Source: Capitulum mitella (lineage: Eukaryota > Arthropoda > Thecostraca > Pollicipedomorpha > Pollicipedidae). Taken from it: a DNA stretch of 64,000 nt. The position numbers and the translations under genes are program-made. Below, piece by piece: positions 10,428-21,500 of this stretch. The notes beneath the pieces are model-generated. The model made no database searches and was not told the DNA's origin. It saw nothing but the letters and a program-made list of their open reading frames with translations. The stretch covers positions 7,049,822 through 7,113,821 of the forward strand of contig CP099842.1 in assembly GCA_030062745.1 (NCBI GenBank). Reading direction: 5' to 3'. The number at the start of each line of letters is the position of its first letter. Within the stretch, counting starts at the first letter, position 1.

Positions 10428-13400
10428 CTGCCGAGGACCAACGGTCCCGGGTTAGACCACGGCCCGCCCGCGCGGCGCGCGCATCCCTCCGTCTCGCCCT
10501 CACAGAACAAACTGCAACGCCTCAGTTTCATCTGACAGGCAGAATTCACCTCAACATCGACGGTCGCAGTGGCCAGGCGGACCACTCCTGACCAAAGTCG
10601 GCGCTGGGCCCAGGACCACTCCTGACCAGACTGGACACTGGGCCCGGGACCACTCCTGACCAGAGTCGACACTGGGCCCGGGACCACTCCTGACCAGAGT
10701 CGACGCTGGGCCCGGGACGAATCAGCCGCCCCGGCGCCGCCCGCGGCCAGACCGGCCGGATGGCGCTCACCTGCCGACGGTGGCGCCGCCCTGGCAGCCG
10801 TGTTGGCGCGTCGCTCGCCGCGCAGGACGCCGGAGTCGGGCGGCCCGCCGCCGCCGCCGCCGCCACCGATGCCGCCACCTCCTCCTCCCGCCACCGCCGG
10901 CCCGTAAACTCAGCTCCAGTGGCGTCAGGAACCACTCGGAGCGAGTGCGCATGCGCGCCGTCTGTCGTTCGTGCACCTACCGGTACCGCGGAGCAGTCAG
11001 CTGTGTCGGAGGACCCACAGGCACGGACCACATGTATCAACAAGGCAGCGCACACCACAGGTTAAACGGATAAGACGTTACACAAATGTAATTACCCACC
11101 ACATGACATAACGTATCAATCTAGTGTTACAAAGTCATAAAAATACACGAAAAATAACAATCGTAGATTACCATACACACATTACTGTCAAAAAACGGCC
11201 AGCAATATCTAAAACTTATAAGTCCTTATAGCAAAGCCATACTTTCAAAAGCCACTTGGCAAAAATGACGGATGAAACATGCGCCATGTTAGCGAGTTAG
11301 TGGAATTAGTAGCGAAATAGCTGCCAGAGCTGCGTGGACATGCGTGCTGTCGCTTACCAGGGGGAGGAATGATAAGCTTTTGGTACTCTCGGCGTACTTA
11401 TTGATATCCTTAAGCTCCTCCAGGGTCATTTTGAGGGCGCAGCTCGAGGTGGACGAGCTGGTGACTGAGCCCACCTGGCGGCAGCCATGGCGTTATCTAC
11501 AGTCGGCCGGCAGCCGGCCGCGCGGCCCGCACACAGCCTGCCGCCGCACCGGAGCAGCGTCTCGGCCATCCGGGGACGCCCTGCCGACCCTGCCCGTCCG
11601 CCCCGCCCGCAGCCGACGGCAGGGCCGCTGCTCTGGGGTCTGCCCTGCCCCGCCGGCTGAGCGGCGCCGGGAGCGGACCACTACTGGGACGGATCCGGTC
11701 CCGGCCAGACGCGACGCCGGATCAACCGCAGGTGACCGCGGAGGTTCCCGGCCGGCTGCCTACGAGCCTCGCCGGTGGAGCCACTGCTGTCATCGCTTAA
11801 CTACACCCCCTAAATACCCCCCGAAGGATCTCTAGGATGCATGGCATCTGCCGGGTAGCGTTACAATTGTTACTGCGGCCGGAACACGGGGGTTCCGTAA
11901 GCGGTCCCATTGTTACGTCACGCACGCGGTCCAATAGTACACAGGAGGCGGACGGCGGGCGCAGTGGGACACAGCGCGGCAGCCGGCGGTGCGATCCTAT
12001 AGTGGACAGCGTGACGTCTCGTGCACTGGCGGTGTTAGTGACGACAGTTCAGGGTTGGCGTCGTCTCGCCATGTGCAAAGCGTGGCCGCGGCCCGGGCAG
12101 CCGGCGTCGGGCTGCGCGCCGGCTCTGTTAGTGGCGGCTGCCCGGATATCGTTAGTGAAAGCGGTCAGTGGGCCGTCAGCGACCACGCGGATCTGCTAGC
12201 GGTGGCTGTTCGGAGTCGGCGGATGCAATGAGCGGAGGCGCCCGGTCGCTGTCGGCTCCAGTCAGTGGCGGCAGCTCGGCGCGCGGCAATGCCGAGTCAG
12301 CGCAGGCGGTGGCCGGGGCGGCCGCCTCACCTTGAAGAGGCCGTTCTCCTCGAGGCTGACGCTGAGCCGGGTGTAGCTCTGGCGGAGCGTGTTCTCCGGG
12401 CCGGCGCCGGCGGCCGGGTCCAGGTCGCCGGCGGCCGGCGCCGGGTCGTCCGGGAGGTGCAGCAGCGCCGGCGTCGACTGGCACTCCTCCTGGACGGACA
12501 TCGCTGCACGGACAGGGCACAGATCAGACGCACAGCTCCGGTCACCCGCACTGCTGCGGAGCCGGGCAGCTGGTCAGACATCGCCAGGGGACGGCGACTG
12601 TGGGCAGCGGCAAGGCTCCCCGTGAACCCGACAGATTAGATACGGCGCTACACAAACGTCTCGAATTTCAGTCATAAAAGTTTGAGATCGTTGACGATAG
12701 ACAGGTAGACACGGGGCCCTGGAATACACGGGTTACGAACAATATTCATATGTAGTACAGCTGCCTTAAAGACGGTGCCAATTCCCCACACGTAACTGAC
12801 AATCGTCTGCACCCAGCTGTTTAAGTCCCCCAGTGGTCTCGATCAGCGAACACCCGGGACGACCCTTCCGGCGACAGCTCTATCCGCGAACGAGACAAGG
12901 GTTCGGATCCGGACAGGGCGCACGTTGCCGCCGCCGCCGCCGCCGCCCCGGCACGGGCGCGCAGACAACACGCAGGCGCGGACGAACCGCACAGACCAAA
13001 ACGGCAGACACGGACACGGCGGCAGCACACACAGCGCATGCGCACAACAGTACAGACGCCGGCGCCGCGGCCGGCCAAGCGCACTGAGCAGCCCAGGCCA
13101 CCGCCGCCCGCTGCAGCACACAGGCAGAGGTCGCACACGTCGACCACCAGAGCGCGGGGATCCATCTCGACTGCGTGACCGAGGACGTGGCTCGGTTGAC
13201 AAAACCAGCCGGTGCTACCCAATAACCCGATTTCGCACCAGTCTCGAGTCTGCACCAGCCATTTTGACACGTACAACTAATTCTATGGCATTTGCATGAC
13301 CTACAAGACTCACGGAATGGAGGGTCATAAATCATGTCACGGACCGGCAAGAGTGCCTCCAGTTCTACAAATAAACACTAGCAAACATCTGAGGAATCTA

Positions 13401-16400
13401 TCTCGAACATTCAGGAGCACTCATGTGTGATTACGGTTTTGAGGGTGCGTCAGCTGTCGCGGTCACGTCATGCCTAACCGGGCGGGTTCTACCGATAGCA
13501 CGCGACCAGTGCAACAGTCACACGACTGAGACTGCGTCCTCCTCTAGTCCGCCGACAGCACAGCTACGGGCGCAGACGCCGACCAAGCTTCCTACGGAAC
13601 TACCCGGCACACGACAGAGCGAGGAAGAGAGAGGGGTGAAGGGCGGCGAGAGAGTCAGGCAGCGCCCCTGCCGACGGAGGCGCAGGCACACCAGCGTTAG
13701 TGAGCGTTAGTCGCAGGGCGCCGCCGCACCTTCCAAGTTGAGCCGGATGCCCCACTGTTGCATCTCCTGCGCAATCCACTGTCTCTGCGCGTCTAGAGTG
13801 CGCACCCCTGTCGAGCGAGCGTCAGTCGACTTATTCACGGGGCCAAACACCGGCCGGCATCGAAAAAATGCATCCATGGGCGACTGTCTGACCGAGGAGT
13901 GTATCCCTTCACCTCCGAGCGAGAACGTGCAAAATAAGCGGACGCGGTGTTTTCGTTGCTCAGAACGCGCGGCTGTCTTCCGTAGTCTCCCGCGGCCTCC
14001 CAATTAGACAGAGCGGCTCATCGTAGAATCCTCGTCAGTTCCGCCAAGAGAAACAGACTATCCCAATCAAAACACCAGCCCCCTCCGACCATCCACGCTT
14101 TCACATCCAAATCAACCCCACCATCTCGCAGCAAATCACGCCACATCAACGGCACTTTCAGCAGCTGTCACACAGCCCTCCCCGGCCCCGAGGCTTCCTC
14201 AGTCCACAAACACGACGGCCCCCCGGGCGGCTTCGGCCGCCAACGGGGAGTACCCAGCAGGCCGCGAACAGCCCCGCCCTCGCCGGCCGGCACACTCACG
14301 CGATATCACGTTGTCGGGAGGGTAGCGGAAGCTGAAGATCCAGTCCTCCTCCACCTTGAGGATGCGGCCCGTGATCCGGGCGTAGTACTCGTAGTTGTCG
14401 CGCCCGAACAGGTTGCTCACGCCGAAGTTGTCGATCAGGAACTTCATGATGCGCATAGCCACCTGTACGGAGACCGGTGAAGACGTTATCCGACACGAGA
14501 CGATTCAAGCTATAGCGCGCCGTCCACGGTGGAAACACGGCTGAAACGCTGAGATCATCGGAGGAAATGACAAGCCGTCGGGTTACGCTACGGACTGCTC
14601 GCTCAAACCAAGCCCACTCGGCTGAAACGTGTCGACGCGGTCTGATTCCTCTTCGAGGGTCGCGGAGGCGGGCAAAACAGCCGGCGGCGAACAAGAACAC
14701 AAGGCCAACAAACTGCACCACCAATCACACCGAAACCGGCATACACCAGTGTGCACAACGAACACTCGTTCCAAAATACTCTCCGCGTGCCGCAAGACAG
14801 CCAAACTCTTGCAGCGTCTACCGATGAGGTGACAGCTCCCATGCGCACACGCAGACACGCAGACACACACACAGCCGGCACGCCGCCCGCCGGCACGTCC
14901 GCGCGCCAGCGGTCGGCACGGCCACGATGCCGGCGGTCCAGACGACACAGAGCGGTGCGCGGCCGCGCCCGGCGGCTGGTCATGCTCGTGTGACGGCCGA
15001 GCCGCGGTACTCACGTCCACCTCCTCCTAGATACCCGGGGCCGAACGCAGAGCGTCAGTTAGTGGTCGCACCGGCACGAGCGGGCGCACCGCGCGGTCAC
15101 ACGCACCGTCCGGCGAGATCAAACGGCCGCGACTCCGGGCGACGCTGGGCGCAGGCGGCCGGCGGCGCGGAGCCGGACGGCGCGCCAGAGGGGCGCCCGG
15201 CGCGCGGCGGGGGCGGGGGCGGGGGCGGGGCCGGCGGCCGGCGCCGGCACGCACCTTGAAGCGCTGCACGTCCTCCTGACGCGCCTCGCGGCCGTCGCTG
15301 ACGCAGCTCTGGAAGAAGGAGGGTGCCACGCTCACGCCCAGCGCCTCGGACGTCATGCCGGTGCGCGCCCGCTCGGCGTTCGTGGCGATCACGCGGAACG
15401 TGCCGAACAGCAGCACCAGCAGGTGCTGCGTGTACACCGGCAGCGAGGTGATGAGTCTGAAACCGACAGGCGCCGCGGTCAGGGGACGAACCTCGGGAGC
15501 GGCAGAACTCAAGTTCGAATCTCGCCGCCGCGCACCCGATGACGGCCGTGCCTGCTGACGTCACGGCCGGAGGCGCTGTGGTCTCGGTGCCGCGAGCGTC
15601 ACACAACGGCAAAACACAGACCGCGCGGGGGTGTCGTAAGTCACTCGCGGCGCCGGTCTCGCGGGCGGAGAGGGCCCCGGCTGGACACGTCAACAGCGGC
15701 CGCTCATCGTCCGCAAACCGCCGGCCGTGCCAGGCCGCGGCCGGCACTCCTCGGGATGGCGCGGCCGGCTCACCGCCGGCCGGGCAGACCAACTGACGGG
15801 CCGACAGGAGCCCGTCTACAGGCCGGCCGCCGCGGCCGCCGCCTGCCAGGCCGCCGCCGTTCGGCGCGTGACGGCCGGACACAATGCGGTCAGGCCGGCC
15901 GCTTGTTTACAGATCGCTGTCGGCCGCGCTCTGCAGCTGTTGGCGGCTGACGGCGCGGCCGCAGCTGACGGCCGGCGGCGCGGCGGCCGGCCGGCCCCGT
16001 TCCCAGCCGGCCGCGGTCGCACCCACCGGTGGACGTCGTCCCGCTGCCGCTCCGGGTCGTCCAGCTCGATGATCCGGAACAGCTGCTGCTCGTTCTCGGC
16101 GCCGAAAATGCCGTCCGGGATCTTGCGCAGGAACTTCTTCAGCACGGAGGCGATGGTGTAGATGCTGTCGGCGGAGAGGCGGCGGTGAGGCGGGCCGTGG
16201 CCGTGCCGCTCGCTGGCGGCCGCCGCGCTCGGCCGGGCTCGGCCGGGCCGGGGCCGCCGCGGGGCCGCCCCTCCGCCGTGATAACATCGTGAGAATGGCG
16301 AGAGGAAAGGCGGACATCGTGATCGGCCGGCGATAAAACAGCGCGAACAATGCCGATTCGACCGCGCTACATTTCCGGCCGATTAAAAGGCCGGCCCGGA

Positions 16401-17949
16401 TTGGCTCGTTTGGGGAAACACGAGCCTTATTTACACTCCATCTGATAAAGTCGCACCAAACAGCACAGACGCCCTGATAACGGCTGAAAAGATGGGCTTC
16501 CGCCCAGTCCGGGACGGGTCGGCTATTTTTACCCGTCGCAACGCCCGCATCACGACCGGTCCGCAAATTCACACCGCCTATACAAGGGACGACACGGTCA
16601 AGACCACAACACTGCATTCCGTATACGGTCTACTGAGCCCTCGGGCCGGCGCTGTGAGCCGGCTGTCTGGTTCTGGCGGTACCGGGCCGGACTGGCCGGC
16701 GCCGGGAGGACAGCGCGGGAGGAATGATCTGCCCCAGCGGCGGCTGTGCCGGACCCCACCGCAGAGAGAGGCCGGCCGGCGCGCACCTGAAGTTGTCCAG
16801 GTTCACCAGGCGGCCGTTCTGCAGGAAGTGGACCAGCTTCTTCATGTTGCCCTGGTGGCCGGGCGCCCGGAATACGTCCTTCTTGTACGGCGCCTCCTTG
16901 TTCAGTTTCAGGATCAGCACCTGCGTCAACAAACAGCCGGCCGCTGCAGCGCAGGTGGCGCGCCAAAACGGCGCGATAATGCCCGCCGCCGCCGCCGCCG
17001 CCGCCCGGTGCGGGGGCAGACGGCCGCCGCAGCCGTCCGTCAGGAGTCGGATAACCGGCAGACGGACTGAGCCCAGCGGGACCATGTGCAGGAGGCAGAC
17101 CCGTCCGAGCGAGAGTCAGATATCAGCCGGCAGCACGTCAAACGTCAACGGAATCCGCGCCAAACCCGACACGCCCAGCGCGAATGGCAAGAATTACGAA
17201 ACCAACAGCAATGACAGGCAAAGTAATCGGTCGGTAATGGCTTGTGACAACGCTTTCTTTTTCAACGCTAGGCATCAAAATACCGAACACTCTCTTCGCC
17301 ATTCAGCGCATATTTACAGAGGACGTTTCATCTCACCGCCCCGCAACCTAGCACCGGGCGAGACATCTTCCAAACACGCCGACACGTCCGTGGCGGTGGT
17401 ACAAATCAACGTCTGACAACCCGGCCCGCCCCGGGCCAGGCGTGTTTATATGCTCGCGCTGGACGATCTCGCGAGGGTCCACGTGGTCTCGATTACAGGA
17501 ATGTTGTAAATTCCTCGCATATTCAGCCTGACACAGCGCAGGTCCGGGGACGCCTGATCCAGTGCCCGGCATCGACATTTGTTTACCGGACATCGATTTC
17601 CCGATGCTTATCAGCAACACGACGTTCATGCCAGCACGTCAATGAAGCGCATTTTTTCCATGTAGATCATGTCCAATCGGTGCAACCGAGGAGTTCCCAC
17701 CGTTTGCACGCAACGCCAAAAACAAGGAAGGTCGGCAGGACTCATGAACTCGTACGAGGACCAGCATTAATACCATATCTGATCCACCATCAGGGTCCCG
17801 ACATCCGTGTGTGTGTGTGTGTGGCGGGGGGGGGGAGCGTGAGTGAGCGGGGACCACTGCGCACCATGCAGGGTTCCGGCGGCCTTACCAGTAACGGACC
17901 GGGAATGTCATTCTTGCATACTTGGTCCAGCGGGAAGCCAAACTTGACC
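10135..17949 (-). CDS. RhoGAP-domain protein, ARHGAP20/TAGAP-like
   Basis: Minus-strand exons 17949-17889, 16920-16787, 16164-16027, 15456-15255, 14462-14300, 13792-13730, 12503-12331, 11474-11358, 10976-10771 and 10427-10135 join in phase through the first nine. The product starts with the GAP domain: FGFPLDQVCKNDIPGPLL, then VFRAPGHQGNMKKL with the catalytic arginine finger, then ASVLKKFLRKIPDGIF with the conserved Lys and Arg, then MTSEALGVSVAPSFF. The usual GPN(L) asparagine is serine here, as I recall for ARHGAP20-type proteins. After the GAP domain come a MKFLIDNFGVSNLFG helix, a linker, and a basic/serine tail ending SLTYKPRI. The role expected from the family is stimulating GTP hydrolysis by Rho-type GTPases at the cytoplasmic or membrane face. 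At least one upstream exon is missing from this list. The RhoGAP assignment is firm; the subfamily is tentative. Confidence 0.85.
10279..10398 (-). repeat. In-frame 39-bp coding tandem repeat (three units)
   Basis: Three tandem units in the last RhoGAP exon, the third longer by one lysine codon. Units differ mostly in synonymous positions and in the last residue (R, P, N). Confidence 0.85.
10580..10715 (+). repeat. 34-bp intronic minisatellite, four units
   Basis: The unit starts GACCACTCCTGACCAGA and ends CTGGGCCCGG, and is repeated four times with a few substitutions (starts 10580, 10614, 10648, 10682). It lies upstream of the last RhoGAP exon, inside the intron or the alternative exon intron. 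Confidence 0.9.
10771..10976 (-). CDS. RhoGAP gene exon with ambiguous 3' end
   Basis: Follows a CGGTAG acceptor in phase 0 and begins VHERQTARMRTRSEWFLTPL, continuing naturally from SLSFLPL of the previous exon. Beyond about 10895 the frame becomes arginine-rich, while a neighbouring frame is glycine-rich. Two end points keep the phase. A strong GTGAGC donor at 10770 would pair with an acceptor at 10499. A weak GTGGCG donor at 10894 would pair with the acceptor at 10428. I cannot choose between them. Confidence 0.6.
11358..11474 (-). CDS. RhoGAP gene exon, serine-rich
   Basis: Acceptor CGCCAG, donor GTAAGC, exactly 39 codons in phase 0. Encodes GSVTSSSTSSCALKMTLEEL and KDINKYAESTKSLSFLPL. 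It sits in otherwise AT-rich intron DNA, which makes the GC-rich coding patch stand out. Confidence 0.8.
12331..12503 (-). CDS. RhoGAP gene exon, Ala/Pro-rich linker
   Basis: Acceptor GTGCAG, donor GTGAGG. Encodes MSVQEECQSTPALLHLPDDP, an Ala/Pro/Gly run, and YTRLSVSLEENGLFK. Phase 1 in, 0 out; the first residue of the exon completes as alanine. Confidence 0.8.
13730..13792 (-). CDS. RhoGAP gene small exon
   Basis: A 63-nt exon between a CTCTAG acceptor and a GTGCGG donor, encoding AQRQWIAQEMQQWGIRLNLE. Phase 1 in and 1 out agree with both neighbours. Confidence 0.8.
14300..14462 (-). CDS. RhoGAP exon, last helix and linker
   Basis: Acceptor CCGTACAG, donor GTGAGT. Encodes VAMRIMKFLIDNFGVSNLFG, then YEYYARITGRILKVEEDWIF. 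The FLIDN...LFG helix closes the GAP domain as in TAGAP-type proteins. Phase 0 in, 1 out. Confidence 0.92.
15255..15456 (-). CDS. RhoGAP exon, C-terminal half of the fold
   Basis: Acceptor GGTTTCAG, donor GTGCGT. Encodes LITSLPVYTQHLLVLLFGTF and MTSEALGVSVAPSFFQSCVS, the conserved helices around the MT..NLA..F.PN motif. The asparagine usual in that motif is replaced by serine. Phase 2 in, 0 out. Confidence 0.94.
16027..16164 (-). CDS. RhoGAP exon, central helices
   Basis: Acceptor CCGACAG, donor GTGGGT. Encodes SIYTIASVLKKFLRKIPDGI, matching the LK..LR.LP.PL signature that helps bind the GTPase, then a divergent helix pair (QQLFRIIELDDPERQRDDVH). Phase 2 in, 2 out. Confidence 0.93.
16787..16920 (-). 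CDS. RhoGAP exon with arginine finger
   Basis: Acceptor GACGCAG, donor GTGCGC. Encodes VLILKLNKEAPYKKDVFRAP, with the catalytic arginine in VFRAPG, and NMKKLVHFLQNGRLVNLDNF. Phase 0 in, 2 out. Confidence 0.93.
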
Positions 17950-18060
17950 CTGCAACAGACGGCGGGAGTCAGCGTCGCGTGTTCGGCCGCGCCAGCCGAC
18001 GGCCCCCCCCCCCCGCCACCGGAGGCTGGGCACCTCTGGCCGGGGGGGGGGGGGGGCCCC
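17800..18060 (+). repeat. GT run and long G and C homopolymers beside a RhoGAP exon
   Basis: (GT)n at 17806-17822 runs into a G9 tract; a C13 run starts near 18003 and a G14 run near 18043. The homopolymers flank the 61-nt exon and are likely sites of sequencing or copy-number error. Confidence 0.7.
17889..17949 (-). CDS. RhoGAP exon 1 of domain
   Basis: Acceptor TTGCAG, donor GTAAGG. Encodes VKFGFPLDQVCKNDIPGPLL, the classical start of a RhoGAP domain (FG.PL..VC...IP.PLL). It takes one base from the previous exon and ends in phase 0. Confidence 0.9.
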
Positions 18061-18479
18061 CAAACCCCAGGTCAGAATCGGGGACGGCCACCAGTCACCA
18101 CAGGGCGACTGGTGATCAGCAACAGTGTCGACCACTACAGATCCGTGACTAAAGGCCGACTACCATTCATCCCCAAACGTCACGAGGGATGGCGGCGAAT
18201 ATTATGGACGAGCGTGACGGGCATATTTCCATTGCAGAAGAGATCAGCTTGCCTTAACGTGGTCTAGTCCGACTACGATCGTTTTCTAGTCCGGTATGGG
18301 AGCGGCACCACGCCGGCATTAGGTTGTGGTCGCACAGCTTCACAACCTTTAGCAGTTTTGCTTTGTTTGCTTTTGTTCTAAACCGCGTCAGTCACTTTGT
18401 TAAAAAGACAAAAGAATGGACGAATGCAGGCAAAAGAGGGGACGAGTGATTCAGCGCATCTGCTGCTCACAATGCTCAC

Positions 18480-18578
18480 AAAGCACTACAGTCAGCACAC
18501 AGCACGGGCCGAACTGGCAGCTCCTCTTCGTGGTCGCCGAGCCCGACGAAAAGCTTTTGCGGACGTGAATCAGCAGGT
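18480..18578 (-). CDS. Candidate upstream exon of the RhoGAP gene
   Basis: A minus-strand frame (LFVGLGDHEEELPVRPVLC, then ADCSA) ends at a GTGAGC donor in phase 2, exactly the phase needed to enter the next exon, giving SALVKFGFPLDQ. The acceptor is uncertain: TTCGTAG before 18578 or GCGCAG before 18612. The same DNA is also open and GC3-rich on the plus strand (NWQLLFVVAEPDEKLLRT), so strand choice rests on phase alone. Confidence 0.35.
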
Positions 18579-18599
18579 CTACGAACGACGCAGCCGTCG

Positions 18600-21500
18600 G
18601 ACGTCTCGGCAACTGCGCACCGGTCGGGGCACGTCATACACAATGTTATCCCTTCTCGTCTCACCTGACAAAATACGACGTAAAACACAGGTCGGGACGT
18701 TACGCAACACTATTATGAAAACAGAAAGCCTCCTCTATATAAATAAGGAAGGCTGTCTATTTTCATAATCATGCCGAAGCCCGGAGCCTGTAAAGATCAT
18801 ATTGAACTTTATTAAGCTTTGTATGACAATGCCCAGATCGCACCTGGCGACAGGTGAAGATGGACCGGGATATGCGTCAGCCATACGAATCTATCATGTG
18901 AATCACTCCGTGGACTATAATCCCGGCACCACATGTTCCCGAGTTTCGAATAATCCCGCCACTGGCTGCCGGCCACAAGTGACTGGAGAATATTTATCGC
19001 CCCTTGCTCGGCGGCACGGTCGCCCGGGCCAGCGTTCCTCCTCTCCCATTCAGAGAAAGTCGGAGCCTCTGGCGAGGGTCGGGACCACCGTCACCGCACG
19101 GCGACCGCATCAGCCCGCTCTCTGGCGACCTCTTGGCCAACGGGTCACCGGGTGTATACCGGCCATTTGCCAAGTGGCTGATACCTTTTTGTAGAGCACG
19201 GCAGTGCCTTTGTTACACCGTTTCTTCATTTGTTCCTTCCTGACAAACACTGGGCACACGTTTCCAACCACTGCCTTGGTGGCCATTATTTGCCCCGAGG
19301 TACACAAAAACATTCCATGTCAGGAGCATCGCACGCCCTCAGCCGTCTTCAGTCCCGTTTTAGAGGGTAACTCTGCCGGGAGCTGAGCGGGGTTTCGGTG
19401 ATGACCAGTTTTTATTTCGCCGTTTCCAGGCGACAGCGGCAGCGATTCGACAAACCAATCAGCGGCACCGCGTGCGGACGCTCGCGCTCGACTGGTTTTT
19501 GTGCCCCGCGGCGTCCCGATACGATCGCGGGCCGGGCTCCGCGCACAAACAAGGCAGTTCAACTCGGGGCTACGTCCGACCCTGCAGCGCCGGGACCTAA
19601 TCCCATACCCCGGAACATATCGGCTCCGGCTGCAGCGCGTATACACGTCATCGTCGCCCAGGCGGCGCCAGGACTCCAAAACAGGTGCGCCCGTAAGCGG
19701 GCTAATCTCCATCCCTTGCTCATCTAACCGTCCGGGAGTCCAGCAGGGAGGTGAGGGTTACAGGACGCACCGGCAGTCTCCGCGTCTCACCGGTCTCCCT
19801 CCCCCGGCCGAACGGGCAGCCGGTCCTCGACCCCGCGACGGCGCCCCGCCCCCGCCCCCGCCCCCGCGGCCTGTTTCAGCCGCGGCCGCCGCCAGGAATT
19901 CGGCGCACGCCGCGACTGCGCCGTGTCTGTCGGCCGCCTGTTTACGTCGGCCCGACCGTGTCCGACCACGTGCGCCGGCCGGGCCCGCCGGACCGCCGGC
20001 GGCGCTGTCGCTCAGTCGCGGCACGAACAGCAAGCACTGCCTGCCCAACGGCAGGGACACGGTCAGGTCCTGTCAGGCAGCCGCGACACGGTCAGGTGCT
20101 GTCAGGCAGCAGGGACCAGGTCCGGTCCCGTCAGCAGGGGGTCCGGCCAGAAAGCCGGGACACGAGCCAGTCTCACAGCGAAATGACAGCGGTTAAGTGT
20201 GTGTGTGTGTGTACGTGTGGGAGGGGAAAAAACGGCAGGTGAAGAATGTACTTTCACGCGCAGAGATGACAGACGAGATATTTTTGCTCGGATGTTGTTT
20301 TCGTGCATGCCACGACGTAGTTTAGGAACGGCAGGAAATCCCGCTCACCAAGCCATTTTTAACTTTCACATGTTTAGCTCAAGGACACCAGTGGATGCAT
20401 CTGGCCTAAGCTGATTAAAAACGAAGTGCCATAAAGCAAGCAGGAGTGAATATCGACAGAATGCTACATATCAAGGCAAAGGAAAACGTATGGACAAAAC
20501 CAAATTACGAATATCCAAAACGACCCTAAAATGACGAGCACTGAGTGGGGCTAGCGATACTGGAGGAGAAAGTAAGAGATAAGGCATTTCCATTTCGTGC
20601 GAATTCTGTGAGACGTGGAATGCGAAACGACGTCAGCAACCCGCACCACCCCTCATATCTGTGATCTGTTCGCAGCCAACGAGCGCGCCACGTCCGCCAC
20701 TGTATCAGACCGGGCACAGCGGTGCGGCGCGGTCTGACCCTGTCCGGCGGCGACTCGACCGGTCCCTGACTCAGGGCGGCGCCGGGCGGCCGCGGTCCTG
20801 AGTCAGGGCCAGCGTCAGTCGGCCAGCGTCAGTCCTGAGTCGGCCGACGGCGGCCCAGGCCCGCTGGCCGACAGCCGGCGGCCGGAGTAAGGCTGGTCCG
20901 CCGCCGGCGGCAGCGGCCGGCCGGACGTAGTAAGCGCGGCCTTGAACCGACCCGCCGGCCGTGTCGGCGCGCCAGTGCAGCGCAAGGGCCGGCGGGCCGC
21001 CCCAGCCGGCAGCGCCGCCCGCGGGGCTAATGGCGACTCCGTGCCCCGGCTCCCCGCCTCCGCCCGGCCGCGGCCGCCTGATAACAGACCATTAGACGAG
21101 ACGGTGCGCGCGGCCTCGCTCCTTTTTACCGCTGATTGGCTGAATGGGCGAGGCGGCTCGCAGCGTGCCGCGACCGCCGACACGCGCCAAACACGCCGCG
21201 TCAGCTGAGGACGGCGCACGCGGTCCCGGTAACGGACCGGTCCAGGTCGCCGGACCGAGCGCTCGCCGTTGCGCGACGCGTCGCTGCCTCCGTCGTCCGC
21301 TCGTGGACGCCCGGCGCCCGTGTCGAAACACGGAGTCGTTTACGGCCGGGCGGATGGACCGCCGACACTAGAAGCCGGCCCAGTGAGCGTTGCTGATCTT
21401 TCACGACGGGCCCCGCAATATGAACATGTCGCGACCACTTAAAACGGCCCGGAACGCGGAAGTTTCGGCAATAATGAGCGTTCCTCACGCTTCCGGGAGC

